Assembly: GCA_022708385.1 (NCBI GenBank)
Contig: JAKIYU010000006.1
Location: 1 to 24,501, forward strand
Direction of reading: 5' to 3'
From: Bacteroidota bacterium
Lineage (GTDB): Bacteria; Bacteroidota; Bacteroidia; Bacteroidales; PXBB01
DNA length: 24,501 bases
Shown piece by piece: positions 1 through 8,714 of the stretch; the first letter of the stretch is position 1; each line of letters begins with the position of its first letter. The notes beneath the pieces are model-generated. The model saw nothing but the letters and a program-made list of their open reading frames with translations. It made no database searches and had not been told where the DNA came from. The translations under genes were made by a program, and so were the position numbers.

Positions 1-465
1 AGTGTTTATGCAGAAAATATTAAAAATATAACATCATTTTCTAACAGCTCTGTTGTGGCAAAAGAAATCACGGGAAGAATTAAAATAATGAAAAATAAAG
101 CGCCGGGTATTTTTATTAAAGACTATACGTTTTCTCAAAATGAGGATGAGTGGCTGAACCGGGATTTTGAAAACCAACCGGATGAAAACGTAACAAAGAC
201 CCCGATAGTAAAAAAATCCGGTAGAACAGCACTTAAATGCTACCCCAACCCAACATCAGATATACTCAATGTCGAATCATCAGAATATTTGAAAGACGTT
301 TATTTGTGCGATTTGAACGGGAAATTAATATCCAGAATCATTACAGGGAACAGGAAGGAATTTAAAATAGATTTTACAGTGTACAGTACAGGGATTTATT
401 TTATCAAATACTTCGATGAAGGCAGGTGGCACACCGAAAAAATTGTATTTGCTGGGAATGATTAA
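1..465 (+). CDS. C-terminal fragment of a secreted protein with a T9SS type A sorting domain (5' end outside window)
   Basis: The reading frame is open from base 1 to the TAA at 463-465, so this is the 3' end of a longer gene, and the GTG at 55 is not a convincing start. The last ~75 residues form a type A T9SS C-terminal sorting domain: a CYPNPTSDILNV motif, then DVYLCDLNGKLI, and a final GIYFIKYFDEG strand followed by the basic HTEKIVF end. In this family the domain directs the exported protein through the type IX secretion system to the cell surface or medium and is then removed. The visible part before the sorting domain is a short linker-like stretch with no recognisable fold, so the function of the cargo cannot be told. 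The gene converges on tyrS with a 62-bp gap. Confidence 0.85.
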   Translation, partial: SVYAENIKNITSFSNSSVVAKEITGRIKIMKNKAPGIFIKDYTFSQNEDEWLNRDFENQPDENVTKTPIVKKSGRTALKCYPNPTSDILNVESSEYLKDVYLCDLNGKLISRIITGNRKEFKIDFTVYSTGIYFIKYFDEGRWHTEKIVFAGND

Positions 466-527
466 TAAAAAGAAAGCTTAAACCTGTTTTGAGGTGCAAA
501 ACATATCAATTTAAAAAAAAACGGAGA

Positions 528-1808
528 CTATTCGGCAATGATTAAAAAATAACTTTTCTTGCCTCTCTGAACCAAAATGTATTTATTGTTTATAAGGTCA
601 TTGTTTGAAATGTTATGTGTTTCTCCAACCTTTTGTTTGTTAATAGTAAGGCTGTTTTCTTTAATGGCTCTTCTTACTTCACTTTTAGAAGGTAACACAG
701 GAACATGCTCGGTAAGAAAATCGATGATGTTTGTATTTTTCTCAACGAGAGTCTTGGTTGTTTTGAAATGGGGCACCCCTTCAAAAACGGCCAAAAATGT
801 GTCCTCATCTAAAGAGCGTATCATGTTGAGCGTGCCATTGCCAAAAAGAATTTCAGAGGCACTGACAGCCGTTTCGTAGGCTTCTTTGCTATGGATAAAT
901 ACAGTAAGCTCTTTTGCCAGTGTTTTTTGCAGCAGGCGCAGGTGGGGCGCTTTTTTGTGCTCTTCAATGCACGTATCCACTTCTTCTTTTGTGAAAAGCG
1001 TAAATATTCTGATGTATTTTTCGCTGTCCTCATCCGAGCAGTTGAGCCAGAATTGATAGAACTTATAAGGTGAGGTCAGGCGTGAGTCGAGCCAGATGTT
1101 GCCTTCTTCCGTTTTACCGAATTTTTTGCCATCGGATTTGGTAATCAGGGGGCAGGTAAGGGCAAAAGCATCGCCACCCGATTTGCGGCGGATAAGTTCT
1201 GTGCCGGTAGTAATATTACCCCATTGGTCGGAACCTCCCATCTGCAGTTTGCAATGGTGGTTGTGGTACAGGAAATAAAAATCATAGGCCTGCAACAACT
1301 GGTACGAAAACTCTGTATAGGATAAGCCGGTTTCCATGCGGTTCTTAACACTGTCCTTCGACATCATGTAATTGATGGTAATATGCTTGCCAATTTCCCT
1401 CAGAAAATCAAGCATGTTGAAATCTTTTGTCCAGTCGTAGTTGTTAACCAGCTCGGCTTTATTGGGGCCGTTTTCGAAATCGAGAAACCTGACAAGCTGT
1501 TTCTTAATGGCTGCAATATTGCGCGATAATGTTTCGGGCGAAAGCAGGTTTCTTTCTTCTGATTTACCCGATGGGTCCCCTATCATGCCTGTAGCGCCAC
1601 CGACAAGTGCAATAGGCTTATGACCGCAGAGCTGCAAATGTTTGAGCATCATAATCGAAACCAGGTGCCCCACGTGCAGCGAATCGGCTGTGGGATCAAT
1701 ACCCACATAGGCTGATGTCATCTCTTTTTCCAACAAATCTTCAGTACCCGGCATCATGTCGTGTATCATGCCCCGCCACCTGAGCTCTTCCACAAAATTC
1801 TTTTTCAT
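528..1808 (-). CDS. tyrS: Tyrosyl-tRNA synthetase
   Basis: Class I aminoacyl-tRNA synthetase that charges tRNA-Tyr in the cytoplasm. From the ATG at 1808 the protein has 426 residues, the normal bacterial TyrRS length. The HIGH motif is HVGH (residues 45-48), the tyrosine-site signature QMGGSDQWGN is at 189-198, and the second catalytic loop is KFGKT (229-233), the usual bacterial TyrRS form of KMSKS. An S4 RNA-binding domain occupies about residues 358-424. A longer start at a TTG (1835) is possible, but that codon lies inside a good -7 promoter box (TATTTTTG read on the minus strand), so the ATG is preferred. It is a single-gene unit, divergent from the signalling cluster. Nothing is missing. 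Confidence 0.97.
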   Translation of the reverse strand: MKKNFVEELRWRGMIHDMMPGTEDLLEKEMTSAYVGIDPTADSLHVGHLVSIMMLKHLQLCGHKPIALVGGATGMIGDPSGKSEERNLLSPETLSRNIAAIKKQLVRFLDFENGPNKAELVNNYDWTKDFNMLDFLREIGKHITINYMMSKDSVKNRMETGLSYTEFSYQLLQAYDFYFLYHNHHCKLQMGGSDQWGNITTGTELIRRKSGGDAFALTCPLITKSDGKKFGKTEEGNIWLDSRLTSPYKFYQFWLNCSDEDSEKYIRIFTLFTKEEVDTCIEEHKKAPHLRLLQKTLAKELTVFIHSKEAYETAVSASEILFGNGTLNMIRSLDEDTFLAVFEGVPHFKTTKTLVEKNTNIIDFLTEHVPVLPSKSEVRRAIKENSLTINKQKVGETHNISNNDLINNKYILVQRGKKSYFLIIAE

Positions 1809-1832
1809 ATTAACTGTTTTTCGTTCTGAATG

Positions 1833-1840
1833 CAAAAATA
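1833..1840 (-). promoter_or_regulatory. Candidate -7 promoter box of tyrS
   Basis: Read on the minus strand the bases are TATTTTTG, matching the Bacteroidota -7 consensus TAnnTTTG, 24 bp upstream of the tyrS ATG. No clear TTTG -33 box is seen 19-21 bp further upstream. This would give a leader of roughly 20 nt. Confidence 0.4.
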
Positions 1841-1895
1841 CAGATACTTTTTGTCAGTTTAAAATGTTTTTTTTGTTAATAAAACTTTTTTATTA

Positions 1896-1925
1896 TTGTT
1901 TATAATTAATTTTTATTTATTTTTG
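1896..1925 (+). promoter_or_regulatory. Candidate promoter of the signalling cluster
   Basis: A TTG at 1896-1898, a 19-bp spacer and TATTTTTG at 1918-1925 together fit the Bacteroidota sigma-ABfr-type promoter (-33 TTTG, 19-21 bp, -7 TAnnTTTG). It lies about 95 bp before the first receiver gene and is divergent from the tyrS promoter. The region is very AT-rich, so a chance match is possible. Confidence 0.5.
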
Positions 1926-2020
1926 TCTAATTAAAACTATGATTTATAGTAATAAATAAGATATAATTCATATTCTTTTAAATATCAGATATTTACATTT
2001 GCTGATTAAAAACAAATACT

Positions 2021-2521
2021 ATGAAAAACCCAAAAAAACCTCTTATTTTTATTGTTGATGATGATAATGCTTTTGCTACATTAGCAAAAAATGAGATGCA
2101 AAATATGAATTATACCAATTTAAAAGTATTTAACTCTGGTGAAGAATGCTTGAAAAATATGAATCTTAAGCCAGATATCGTATTGCTCGATTATGCTTTG
2201 AATAACAGTATGAATGGTTTGGAGGTTCTGAAAAAAATCAACAGCATGACCACGCGCACGACAGTAATTATGCTTACAGCTTATGATAAACTTGAAATAG
2301 CCATTGATTCCATTAAGGCTGGCGCCTATGATTATGTGATAAAGAGCGAAACCGCTTTCGAACGTATTGCGAATTTAATAAGGAAAATCATAAGGCAGAA
2401 CGAATTGCGACTGGCTAATGAGCAACTTGAATTCGGAAAGAAACTGGTTATCATTATTTTATTGCTCGTTCTTATTGGTACAAGCCTTATATATTATTTC
2501 TTTCCCGATATTTTTAACTAA
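2021..2521 (+). CDS. Single-domain response regulator with a C-terminal transmembrane helix
   Basis: A 166-residue protein with a complete receiver (REC) domain over about residues 6-125. It has the acidic pocket DDD (13-15), the phospho-acceptor aspartate D57 in LLDYAL, the switch threonine T86 in IMLTAYD, and the conserved lysine K108 in GAYDYVIK. A short helical linker (about 115-140) follows, then a strongly hydrophobic stretch (about 141-161) that reads as one membrane-spanning helix, with five further residues (PDIFN). There is no DNA-binding or enzymatic output domain. With no N-terminal signal peptide, the topology predicted is tail-anchored with the receiver in the cytoplasm. It resembles the receiver at 8715-9122, which lacks the membrane helix. 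Its position before the giant kinase suggests it accepts phosphate from that kinase at the membrane. That role is inferred. Confidence 0.9.
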   Translation: MKNPKKPLIFIVDDDNAFATLAKNEMQNMNYTNLKVFNSGEECLKNMNLKPDIVLLDYALNNSMNGLEVLKKINSMTTRTTVIMLTAYDKLEIAIDSIKAGAYDYVIKSETAFERIANLIRKIIRQNELRLANEQLEFGKKLVIIILLLVLIGTSLIYYFFPDIFN

Positions 2522-2534
2522 GCAATTCTTTTAG

Positions 2535-2542
2535 TATTTTTG
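2535..2542 (+). promoter_or_regulatory. Possible -7 box upstream of the giant kinase gene
   Basis: TATTTTTG fits TAnnTTTG and lies 73 bp before the kinase ATG, but no TTG-type -33 box is found at the right spacing. The kinase may equally be read through from the upstream receiver gene (94-bp gap). Confidence 0.22.
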
Positions 2543-2615
2543 AAATTATATGTTCCTGGCAGTAATTAAAAATAAATGATAACTGCTTAGGCTAGATTTT
2601 TAATTTATTTAACCT

Positions 2616-5600
2616 ATGAAACAATTTATTCTTTGGTTTCTGATTATGCCTTTTTTGATGACGGGGCCTTTTTTATTTTCACAGGATACGGTTGTGATTG
2701 GTATTGATAATAATTATCCCCCTTACGAATATGTCGATGAACGCGGCACTGCCGTTGGCTTTAATATCGACATCACTACCCGGATTTTGAAGGATAACGG
2801 GTATGAATACCGCATTGAAGCTCATCCCTGGGACATAACCTATCAGCTTTTCAAAGAGGGCAAGGTAGATGTTATTTCTATGCTTTTTTCCGAAGAAAGA
2901 AATGCGATGTACTATTTGAGCATCCCCCACAACCAGGTAACCTATGGTGTTTTTTATAATAAAGAAAATCACGACCTTATTGAATCATTCGATTATAAGG
3001 AAGGCATTATTGTAGTCAAGGATGATGTAATGCATGAATTGTTGCGCAGTAAAAAACTGGATGATAATGTTATTGCTGTTGAAAATTCGGAGAAAGCCCT
3101 TAAATTGTTAAACAAAGATGATACACGTATTGCTTTGTTGCCCAAGGTACAGTCAATGTATCTTATTAACAAGAATAAATTAGAAAATATTGAATTGTCG
3201 GAAAGGTATTTTTATAAGCAAAAATATTGCTTTGCGGTGGATAAGAGCAGGCAGGACCTTATTTTTGCCCTGAACGAAGGCCTGTCGTTGCTGAAAGAGA
3301 AAAAGGTATATGACCGCTTGCTTCAAAAATGGTTTTCACCGCTCGAACAAACCAAAATACCTTTTTCGAAAGTAATTGACGACTACTTGCTTATACTTCT
3401 GCTCATTGGGTTAGTTTTTTTTATCGTTGTCCTCTGGAATCTGACATTGAAAAGGGCTATTAACAGGCGTAACAAGGAATTAAGGGATGAATTGCAAGCG
3501 CGTGAGCGCTCAGAAATGGCCATTATTGAGAGTGAAGAACGTTTCAGAACACTGACAGAAAATTCACCGGCTGCTATTGTTATATTTAATCAGAATAAAA
3601 TATTTTTTACCAATAATGCAGCAACACAGCTCACCCTGTTTTCAAAAGAAGAGATGCAAAACATGTCATTCTTCGAATTTCTGCAGGATGATAAAGAAAA
3701 ACAATTTGTTTCGGACTTTTTTTTGCAGGCAAGGAAAAACAAAGTAAGCTCTTTTAAAAAAGATATTTTAATGAAAAACAGAAAAGGACAGCAGCTCTGG
3801 GCTAATGTTTCTGCTGTAAAATCATACTATAAGGCTGAACCTGTTATAATAGCCACCGCTTTTGATGTTACCGACAGGCATTTTTATGAACAGGAAATCA
3901 TTGAAAGCAGAAGAATGTTCAGTACACTCCTTGACAACCTTCCCGGAATGGTGTACCAGTGTGAAAATGATAAGGACTGGACCATGTTTTTTATCAGCGA
4001 TGGCTGTATGCCGCTTACAGAATATACCGCTGATGAATTGTTGTTTAATAAAAACAGGTCGTATAATGATATTATTCATGTCGAAGACAGGTCCTATGTA
4101 TGGAATACCATTCAGGCTGCAATTGCTAAAAAATCACCTTTTACACTTGAATACAGAATAGTTACAAAGTCGGGGTTGCTTAAATGGGTATGGGAGCAAG
4201 GCAGGCTTATACAAAAAAAACAGAATACTTTTCTTGAAGGGTATATTACGGATATTACCGATAGAGTAAATACAAGACATACACTTATTAAAGAAAGAAT
4301 TAAATATGAAACCATGCTGCAGTCTATAGGCGACGGTGTTATCAGCACAGATAACAATGGTCGTATTACCTTGATGAATAATGCAGCAGAAAAACTTACA
4401 GGATGGAAATTACACGATGCTCTTGGCAAGCCACTTGAAGATGTTTTTATTATTATTAATGAGAACACCCGAGAAACATGCGAAAATCCATATAAGAAAG
4501 TTCTCGAAACAGGCGCTATTGTCGGACTGGCTAATCATACGGTATTAATCTCAAAAGAGGGCAGTGAATATATTATCTCCGATAGTGCCGCACCTATTAA
4601 AAATGAAGAAGGCGAAGTTACGGGGGTAATTATTGTATTTAGCGACAATACTGCCAACCGGAGGGCCGAAGATGCTATTGTGGAAAGCGAAGCCAAGCTG
4701 AAAGCTACTTTACAGGCTATACCCGATCTTATTTTTAAAAATAATGCCGATGGTTATTTTACCGACTTCTATTTAGGTAGTGATCAGGAACTTATGCTGG
4801 AGCCCGATAAAATTATAGGTGCACATATTTCGGATATTTTTAGCGAGAAATTTAGTCATAATATTATTAATACTTTCAAAAGATGCCTTAAATCGGGGGA
4901 ATCTCAAAAAATTGAATATTATTTCGATACCCCCAAGGGCAGGTTTTATTACGAGGCCAAAGTGGTAAAGTACAGCCATGATGAAGTTTTGGCGCTTTGC
5001 AGGGATATTACAGAAAGAAAAAAAATCGAAGAGGAAATAAGCAATAACTATAAATTTCAAAAAATAATTGCCGATATCTCCTTATTGCTTAACTCATCTG
5101 CCCATGTTGAAGCTGCTATAACCGAAACCCTCGAAATTATCGGTCAGTATCTGAAAGCCAACAGGGTTTATATTTTTGAAAACTTCGGGGATAATGACCT
5201 GTGCAAAAATACGTACGAATGGTGCGACAATAATACCAAAAGTTTGATTAATGAATTACAGGAAGTTAATTATAAACTTTTTACAGGGTTCCGGGATAAT
5301 TTAATTGATGACGGTATATTTATTTTAACAAAGAATGACAACTATTCTGATAACCTGTTTTTCAAATTCATTAGCAGTGATGCGGGTTCTTTAGTATGCC
5401 TGCCGCTTTATAACAGGGGTGAGTTTTCGGGTTTCCTGGGCCTCGACTGCACAAAAGAACGGGTTTTTACCATGCCCGAAACAGAATTGTTGCGTACATT
5501 AAGCGTATTGATTTCAAATTCTTTCGAAAGGATAACATCAAAAAAACTTCTTCAGGCTGAAAGAGAGCAACTGGAAACCACCTTGTATTCTATTGGTGAT

Positions 5601-8600
5601 GCTGTTATTGTAACCGATGTGAAGGGACATATTGTGCATTTTAACAAAATTGCAGAAAGTATAACCTCTTTTTCAAAGGATGAAGCCTATCAAAAGGATG
5701 TGCAGGATCTGTTGAAGTTTTGCGATGCATCAACACGTAAACACCTGCCTTCGTTTGTTGAACAGGTGCTTGTTACCGGAGAAGTTTATACATACGAAAA
5801 TGTGGTATATCTTAACATTAAAAACAATAATGAATTTATTATATCAGGCAATGCCTCTCCCGTTTTTGATAAAGAAAAAGGTATTATAGGCGTTATTATT
5901 GTGTTCAGGGATAAAACTGAAAAAACGAAGGCAGATAACGCCATCAGGCAAAGTGAAGAAAACTACCGCAAATTGTTCGATACAGCCAACGATGTTATTT
6001 TTATTCTTGAAGGAAACAATATTGTTAATTGCAATCAGAAAACTGAAAAAATTTTCGGTTTTTCTAAAAAGGAGATTATTGGAAAAACACCAAGTCATAT
6101 CTCACCACCTTATCAATCCGATGGCGTTACCTCCGAAGAAAAAGCCGCGTATTATATAGATCTGGCCTATAAGGGCGAACCCATTCATTTTGAATGGGAC
6201 CATTTGAATGCAATGGGTCAGATAATCAACTGCGAAATCAGCCTTAACAGGCTCGAAATTGGTAACAAAAGCATGCTTCAGGCCATAGTGAGGGATATTA
6301 CACAACGAAAGGAATACGAAAAAGCCTTGTCTGAATCTGAAGAAAAATATAAGACCTTAGTGGAAAAAGCAAACGATGGAATTACTATTGTGCAAAATAA
6401 TAAATTAGTTTTTGCCAACAGAAAGTTAACCGAAATTTCAGGCTTTAATTTGGATGAATTAATTGGAAAACCATTTATCGATTTTATTCATCCTGATTAT
6501 CAAGATTTGATTTTAAAATACAATGCAGCCAGGCAAGCTAAGGAAACAAATATTCCCAGTATCTATGATATTAAAGCCATTCATAAATCAGGGCATATTA
6601 TTTCCCTTGAGTTGAATTCCAATTATATCAATTATACCGGGCAACCAGCAGCTTTGGTTGTAGTACGCGATATTACACAGCGTAAACTGTCAGAAGAGAA
6701 ATTAAATATTTTTAAAGCCACGATTGAAAATTCGACCGATGCTATTGGCATGGCTACAGCCGAAGGGGTGCATTACTATCAGAATGCTGCTTTCGACCGC
6801 TTGTTTGGTAATCTGGCCGGAGTAGATATTGCAACAGTGTATAAATACGAAAAAGATAAAATTGAAGTTTTTGATACCATTATGAATGGCAAACAATACA
6901 TTTCTGAAATTGAAATGTATTCAAAAGACGGTGAATTGCTTAATGTGCTTCTGAGAGCCTATCCTGTTTTTGATGATGCTGGTAACATAACCAGCCTCGT
7001 GAGCATTCATACCGATATTACACAAACAAAACAAGCCGAAAAAGCACTTCTTCAAAGCGAAGAAAAATACAGACTTTTGTTCGAAAATATTTCTCAGGGT
7101 TTTGCTTTGCATGAGATAATTACTGACGACTTCGGTAAGCCTGTTGATTATCGCTACATTACTGTCAATCCCGCATTTGGAAACCTTACAGGTATGAATA
7201 TAGAAAATATTTCCGGAAAAACAATTAAAGAGCTATTACCTAATATCGAAAATTTCTGGATAGAAAGCTTTGGTGAAGTGGCACTGACAGGGAACCCGAT
7301 TCATTATGAAAATTATTCTGAAGAACTTGAGAAATACTACGATACATGGGTTTTTAGTCCGAAAAAGGGGCAATTTGCAGTTATCTTTTCGGATATTACT
7401 GAAAGGAAAGCATCCGAAAATGCCATTAATGCGCTGCTAACATTAAGCCAGATGGGAGACAAATCATTACAGGAAATTTCCGATTATGCTTTGAATGAAT
7501 GCGTAAACCTTACCTATAGCCAAATAGCATTCCTTGCTTTTACAAGCGAAAATTTATCTCAAATTACTTTAAATTCTTTCTCAAAGGACGTTTTTGTTAA
7601 CGATGCTTCTAAAAATCAATCTCTTACACTGGAGTTGAGCGATAATAGCCTGTTTACAAAGGCTATACGTACTAAAAAGGCTGTATTGGTAAACAATTAT
7701 AACGAACACCTGCTTAAAAAAGACCTGCCTCTATGGCACTTAAAAATTGAAAGAGTTTTAATCGTACCTATTGAAGAAAATAACAAAACTGTAGCTCTGG
7801 CTACCGTGGCTAATAAGAAAGGGAACTATACCGAACGGGATGTTCATCAGATAACACTTATTATTGACCGGCTATGGAAAACAGTGCAAAGCAAAAGGTA
7901 TAATGAATCCATCCAGAAGTTAAATGCCGAGCTCATTGAAAAGAATAAGGAGATGGAGCAGTTTGTATATGTTACATCGCACGACCTGAGGTCACCGCTC
8001 GTCAATATTCAGGGGTTTACAAAGGTACTGGCTGATAATTGCCGCTCAATCAAGGACAGCCTTAATGAAGAAATTACATTTACTGATTTTAAAAACAAAA
8101 TATCATCCTTGTTCAAAGAAGATATTGACGAGTCACTCAAATTCATCGAACTGAGCACAAGAAAAATGGACGCTTTGCTTAACGGCCTTCTTAAACTTTC
8201 CCGAATGGGCAGAATCATTCCTAATGTAAAAAGTGTTGACATGAACTTGCTGGTTAAGGATGTTGTCAACTCTTTTGAATTTCAGATAATAAAAAAAAAT
8301 ATTCAGGTGGAGGTTGTCGACCTGCACGATTGTTTGGCCGATGAAGCGCTTATAAGTCAGGTCTTTTCGAATTTAATTGACAATGCTATAAAGTACAATG
8401 ATAAAAAAAATCCGGTTATAAAAATCAGCAGCCAGAAAAACAAGAATAAAATAACCTATTGTATTGAAGACAACGGCCCCGGAATTCCCGAAAAATATTA
8501 CAATAAAGTATTTGAGATTTTTCAGAGGCTGAATGCTTCGGTTTCGGGAGAAGGACTGGGACTGTCGATAGTAAACAAAATTATCGAAAAACACAACGGC

Positions 8601-8657
8601 CGTATCTGGATTGAATCTGTTGTTAATAAAGGCGCTAAGTTTTTTATAGAGATTTAA
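2616..8657 (+). CDS. Giant membrane sensor histidine kinase: SBP_bac_3, TM, nine PAS, two GAF, HisKA, HATPase_c
   Basis: A 2013-residue (about 230 kDa) sensor kinase. Residues 1-22 form a signal peptide. About 25-245 is a periplasmic solute-binding domain of the SBP_bac_3 (HisJ-like) family, starting VVIGIDNNYPPYEY, with R95 at the place of the family's ligand-carboxylate arginine. A transmembrane helix follows at about 256-276. The cytoplasmic part reads PAS (305-418), PAS (432-547), PAS (562-678), PAS (692-799), GAF (814-969), PAS (986-1102), PAS (1113-1229), PAS (1241-1355), PAS (1366-1471), PAS (1481-1596) and GAF (1605-1759), all positions approximate. Many PAS units end in the PAC-like DITERK/DITQRK motif. 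HisKA carries the phospho-acceptor H1789 in SHDLRSPLVN, and HATPase_c has the N box NLIDNAIKYN, G1 EDNGPGIP and G2 GEGLGLSIV. No receiver is attached, so partners are likely the flanking receivers. The layout resembles BvgS with far more cytoplasmic sensors; the ligand is unknown. Confidence 0.95.
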   Translation: MKQFILWFLIMPFLMTGPFLFSQDTVVIGIDNNYPPYEYVDERGTAVGFNIDITTRILKDNGYEYRIEAHPWDITYQLFKEGKVDVISMLFSEERNAMYYLSIPHNQVTYGVFYNKENHDLIESFDYKEGIIVVKDDVMHELLRSKKLDDNVIAVENSEKALKLLNKDDTRIALLPKVQSMYLINKNKLENIELSERYFYKQKYCFAVDKSRQDLIFALNEGLSLLKEKKVYDRLLQKWFSPLEQTKIPFSKVIDDYLLILLLIGLVFFIVVLWNLTLKRAINRRNKELRDELQARERSEMAIIESEERFRTLTENSPAAIVIFNQNKIFFTNNAATQLTLFSKEEMQNMSFFEFLQDDKEKQFVSDFFLQARKNKVSSFKKDILMKNRKGQQLWANVSAVKSYYKAEPVIIATAFDVTDRHFYEQEIIESRRMFSTLLDNLPGMVYQCENDKDWTMFFISDGCMPLTEYTADELLFNKNRSYNDIIHVEDRSYVWNTIQAAIAKKSPFTLEYRIVTKSGLLKWVWEQGRLIQKKQNTFLEGYITDITDRVNTRHTLIKERIKYETMLQSIGDGVISTDNNGRITLMNNAAEKLTGWKLHDALGKPLEDVFIIINENTRETCENPYKKVLETGAIVGLANHTVLISKEGSEYIISDSAAPIKNEEGEVTGVIIVFSDNTANRRAEDAIVESEAKLKATLQAIPDLIFKNNADGYFTDFYLGSDQELMLEPDKIIGAHISDIFSEKFSHNIINTFKRCLKSGESQKIEYYFDTPKGRFYYEAKVVKYSHDEVLALCRDITERKKIEEEISNNYKFQKIIADISLLLNSSAHVEAAITETLEIIGQYLKANRVYIFENFGDNDLCKNTYEWCDNNTKSLINELQEVNYKLFTGFRDNLIDDGIFILTKNDNYSDNLFFKFISSDAGSLVCLPLYNRGEFSGFLGLDCTKERVFTMPETELLRTLSVLISNSFERITSKKLLQAEREQLETTLYSIGDAVIVTDVKGHIVHFNKIAESITSFSKDEAYQKDVQDLLKFCDASTRKHLPSFVEQVLVTGEVYTYENVVYLNIKNNNEFIISGNASPVFDKEKGIIGVIIVFRDKTEKTKADNAIRQSEENYRKLFDTANDVIFILEGNNIVNCNQKTEKIFGFSKKEIIGKTPSHISPPYQSDGVTSEEKAAYYIDLAYKGEPIHFEWDHLNAMGQIINCEISLNRLEIGNKSMLQAIVRDITQRKEYEKALSESEEKYKTLVEKANDGITIVQNNKLVFANRKLTEISGFNLDELIGKPFIDFIHPDYQDLILKYNAARQAKETNIPSIYDIKAIHKSGHIISLELNSNYINYTGQPAALVVVRDITQRKLSEEKLNIFKATIENSTDAIGMATAEGVHYYQNAAFDRLFGNLAGVDIATVYKYEKDKIEVFDTIMNGKQYISEIEMYSKDGELLNVLLRAYPVFDDAGNITSLVSIHTDITQTKQAEKALLQSEEKYRLLFENISQGFALHEIITDDFGKPVDYRYITVNPAFGNLTGMNIENISGKTIKELLPNIENFWIESFGEVALTGNPIHYENYSEELEKYYDTWVFSPKKGQFAVIFSDITERKASENAINALLTLSQMGDKSLQEISDYALNECVNLTYSQIAFLAFTSENLSQITLNSFSKDVFVNDASKNQSLTLELSDNSLFTKAIRTKKAVLVNNYNEHLLKKDLPLWHLKIERVLIVPIEENNKTVALATVANKKGNYTERDVHQITLIIDRLWKTVQSKRYNESIQKLNAELIEKNKEMEQFVYVTSHDLRSPLVNIQGFTKVLADNCRSIKDSLNEEITFTDFKNKISSLFKEDIDESLKFIELSTRKMDALLNGLLKLSRMGRIIPNVKSVDMNLLVKDVVNSFEFQIIKKNIQVEVVDLHDCLADEALISQVFSNLIDNAIKYNDKKNPVIKISSQKNKNKITYCIEDNGPGIPEKYYNKVFEIFQRLNASVSGEGLGLSIVNKIIEKHNGRIWIESVVNKGAKFFIEI

Positions 8658-8688
8658 TTGTAAATGATGGTTTATTTTATTACATTTG
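8658..8688 (+). promoter_or_regulatory. Candidate internal promoter for the second receiver gene
   Basis: A TTG at 8658-8660, directly after the kinase stop codon, a 20-bp spacer and TACATTTG at 8681-8688 give a full -33/-7 match to the Bacteroidota promoter pattern. It is 26 bp before the receiver ATG at 8715, so this gene could be expressed apart from the kinase. Confidence 0.5.
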
Positions 8689-8714
8689 TAACAGTTTTTT
8701 TAAATTAAAAAAAA

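Noticed and set aside
485..503. Inverted repeat TGTTTT/AAAACA between the first gene and tyrS as a terminator
   Set aside because: The stem is short and AT-rich and no T-run follows it in either direction.
1809..1835. TTG start extending TyrRS by nine residues
   Set aside because: The codon is part of a TAnnTTTG promoter box and the extra residues are not a feature of TyrRS. The ATG at 1808 gives the family N-terminus.
3529..7410. Assembly collapse or artificial duplication of PAS domains in the giant kinase
   Set aside because: The PAS units differ strongly in sequence, and the frame is open and well formed for over 6 kb, so a repeat-driven artefact is unlikely.
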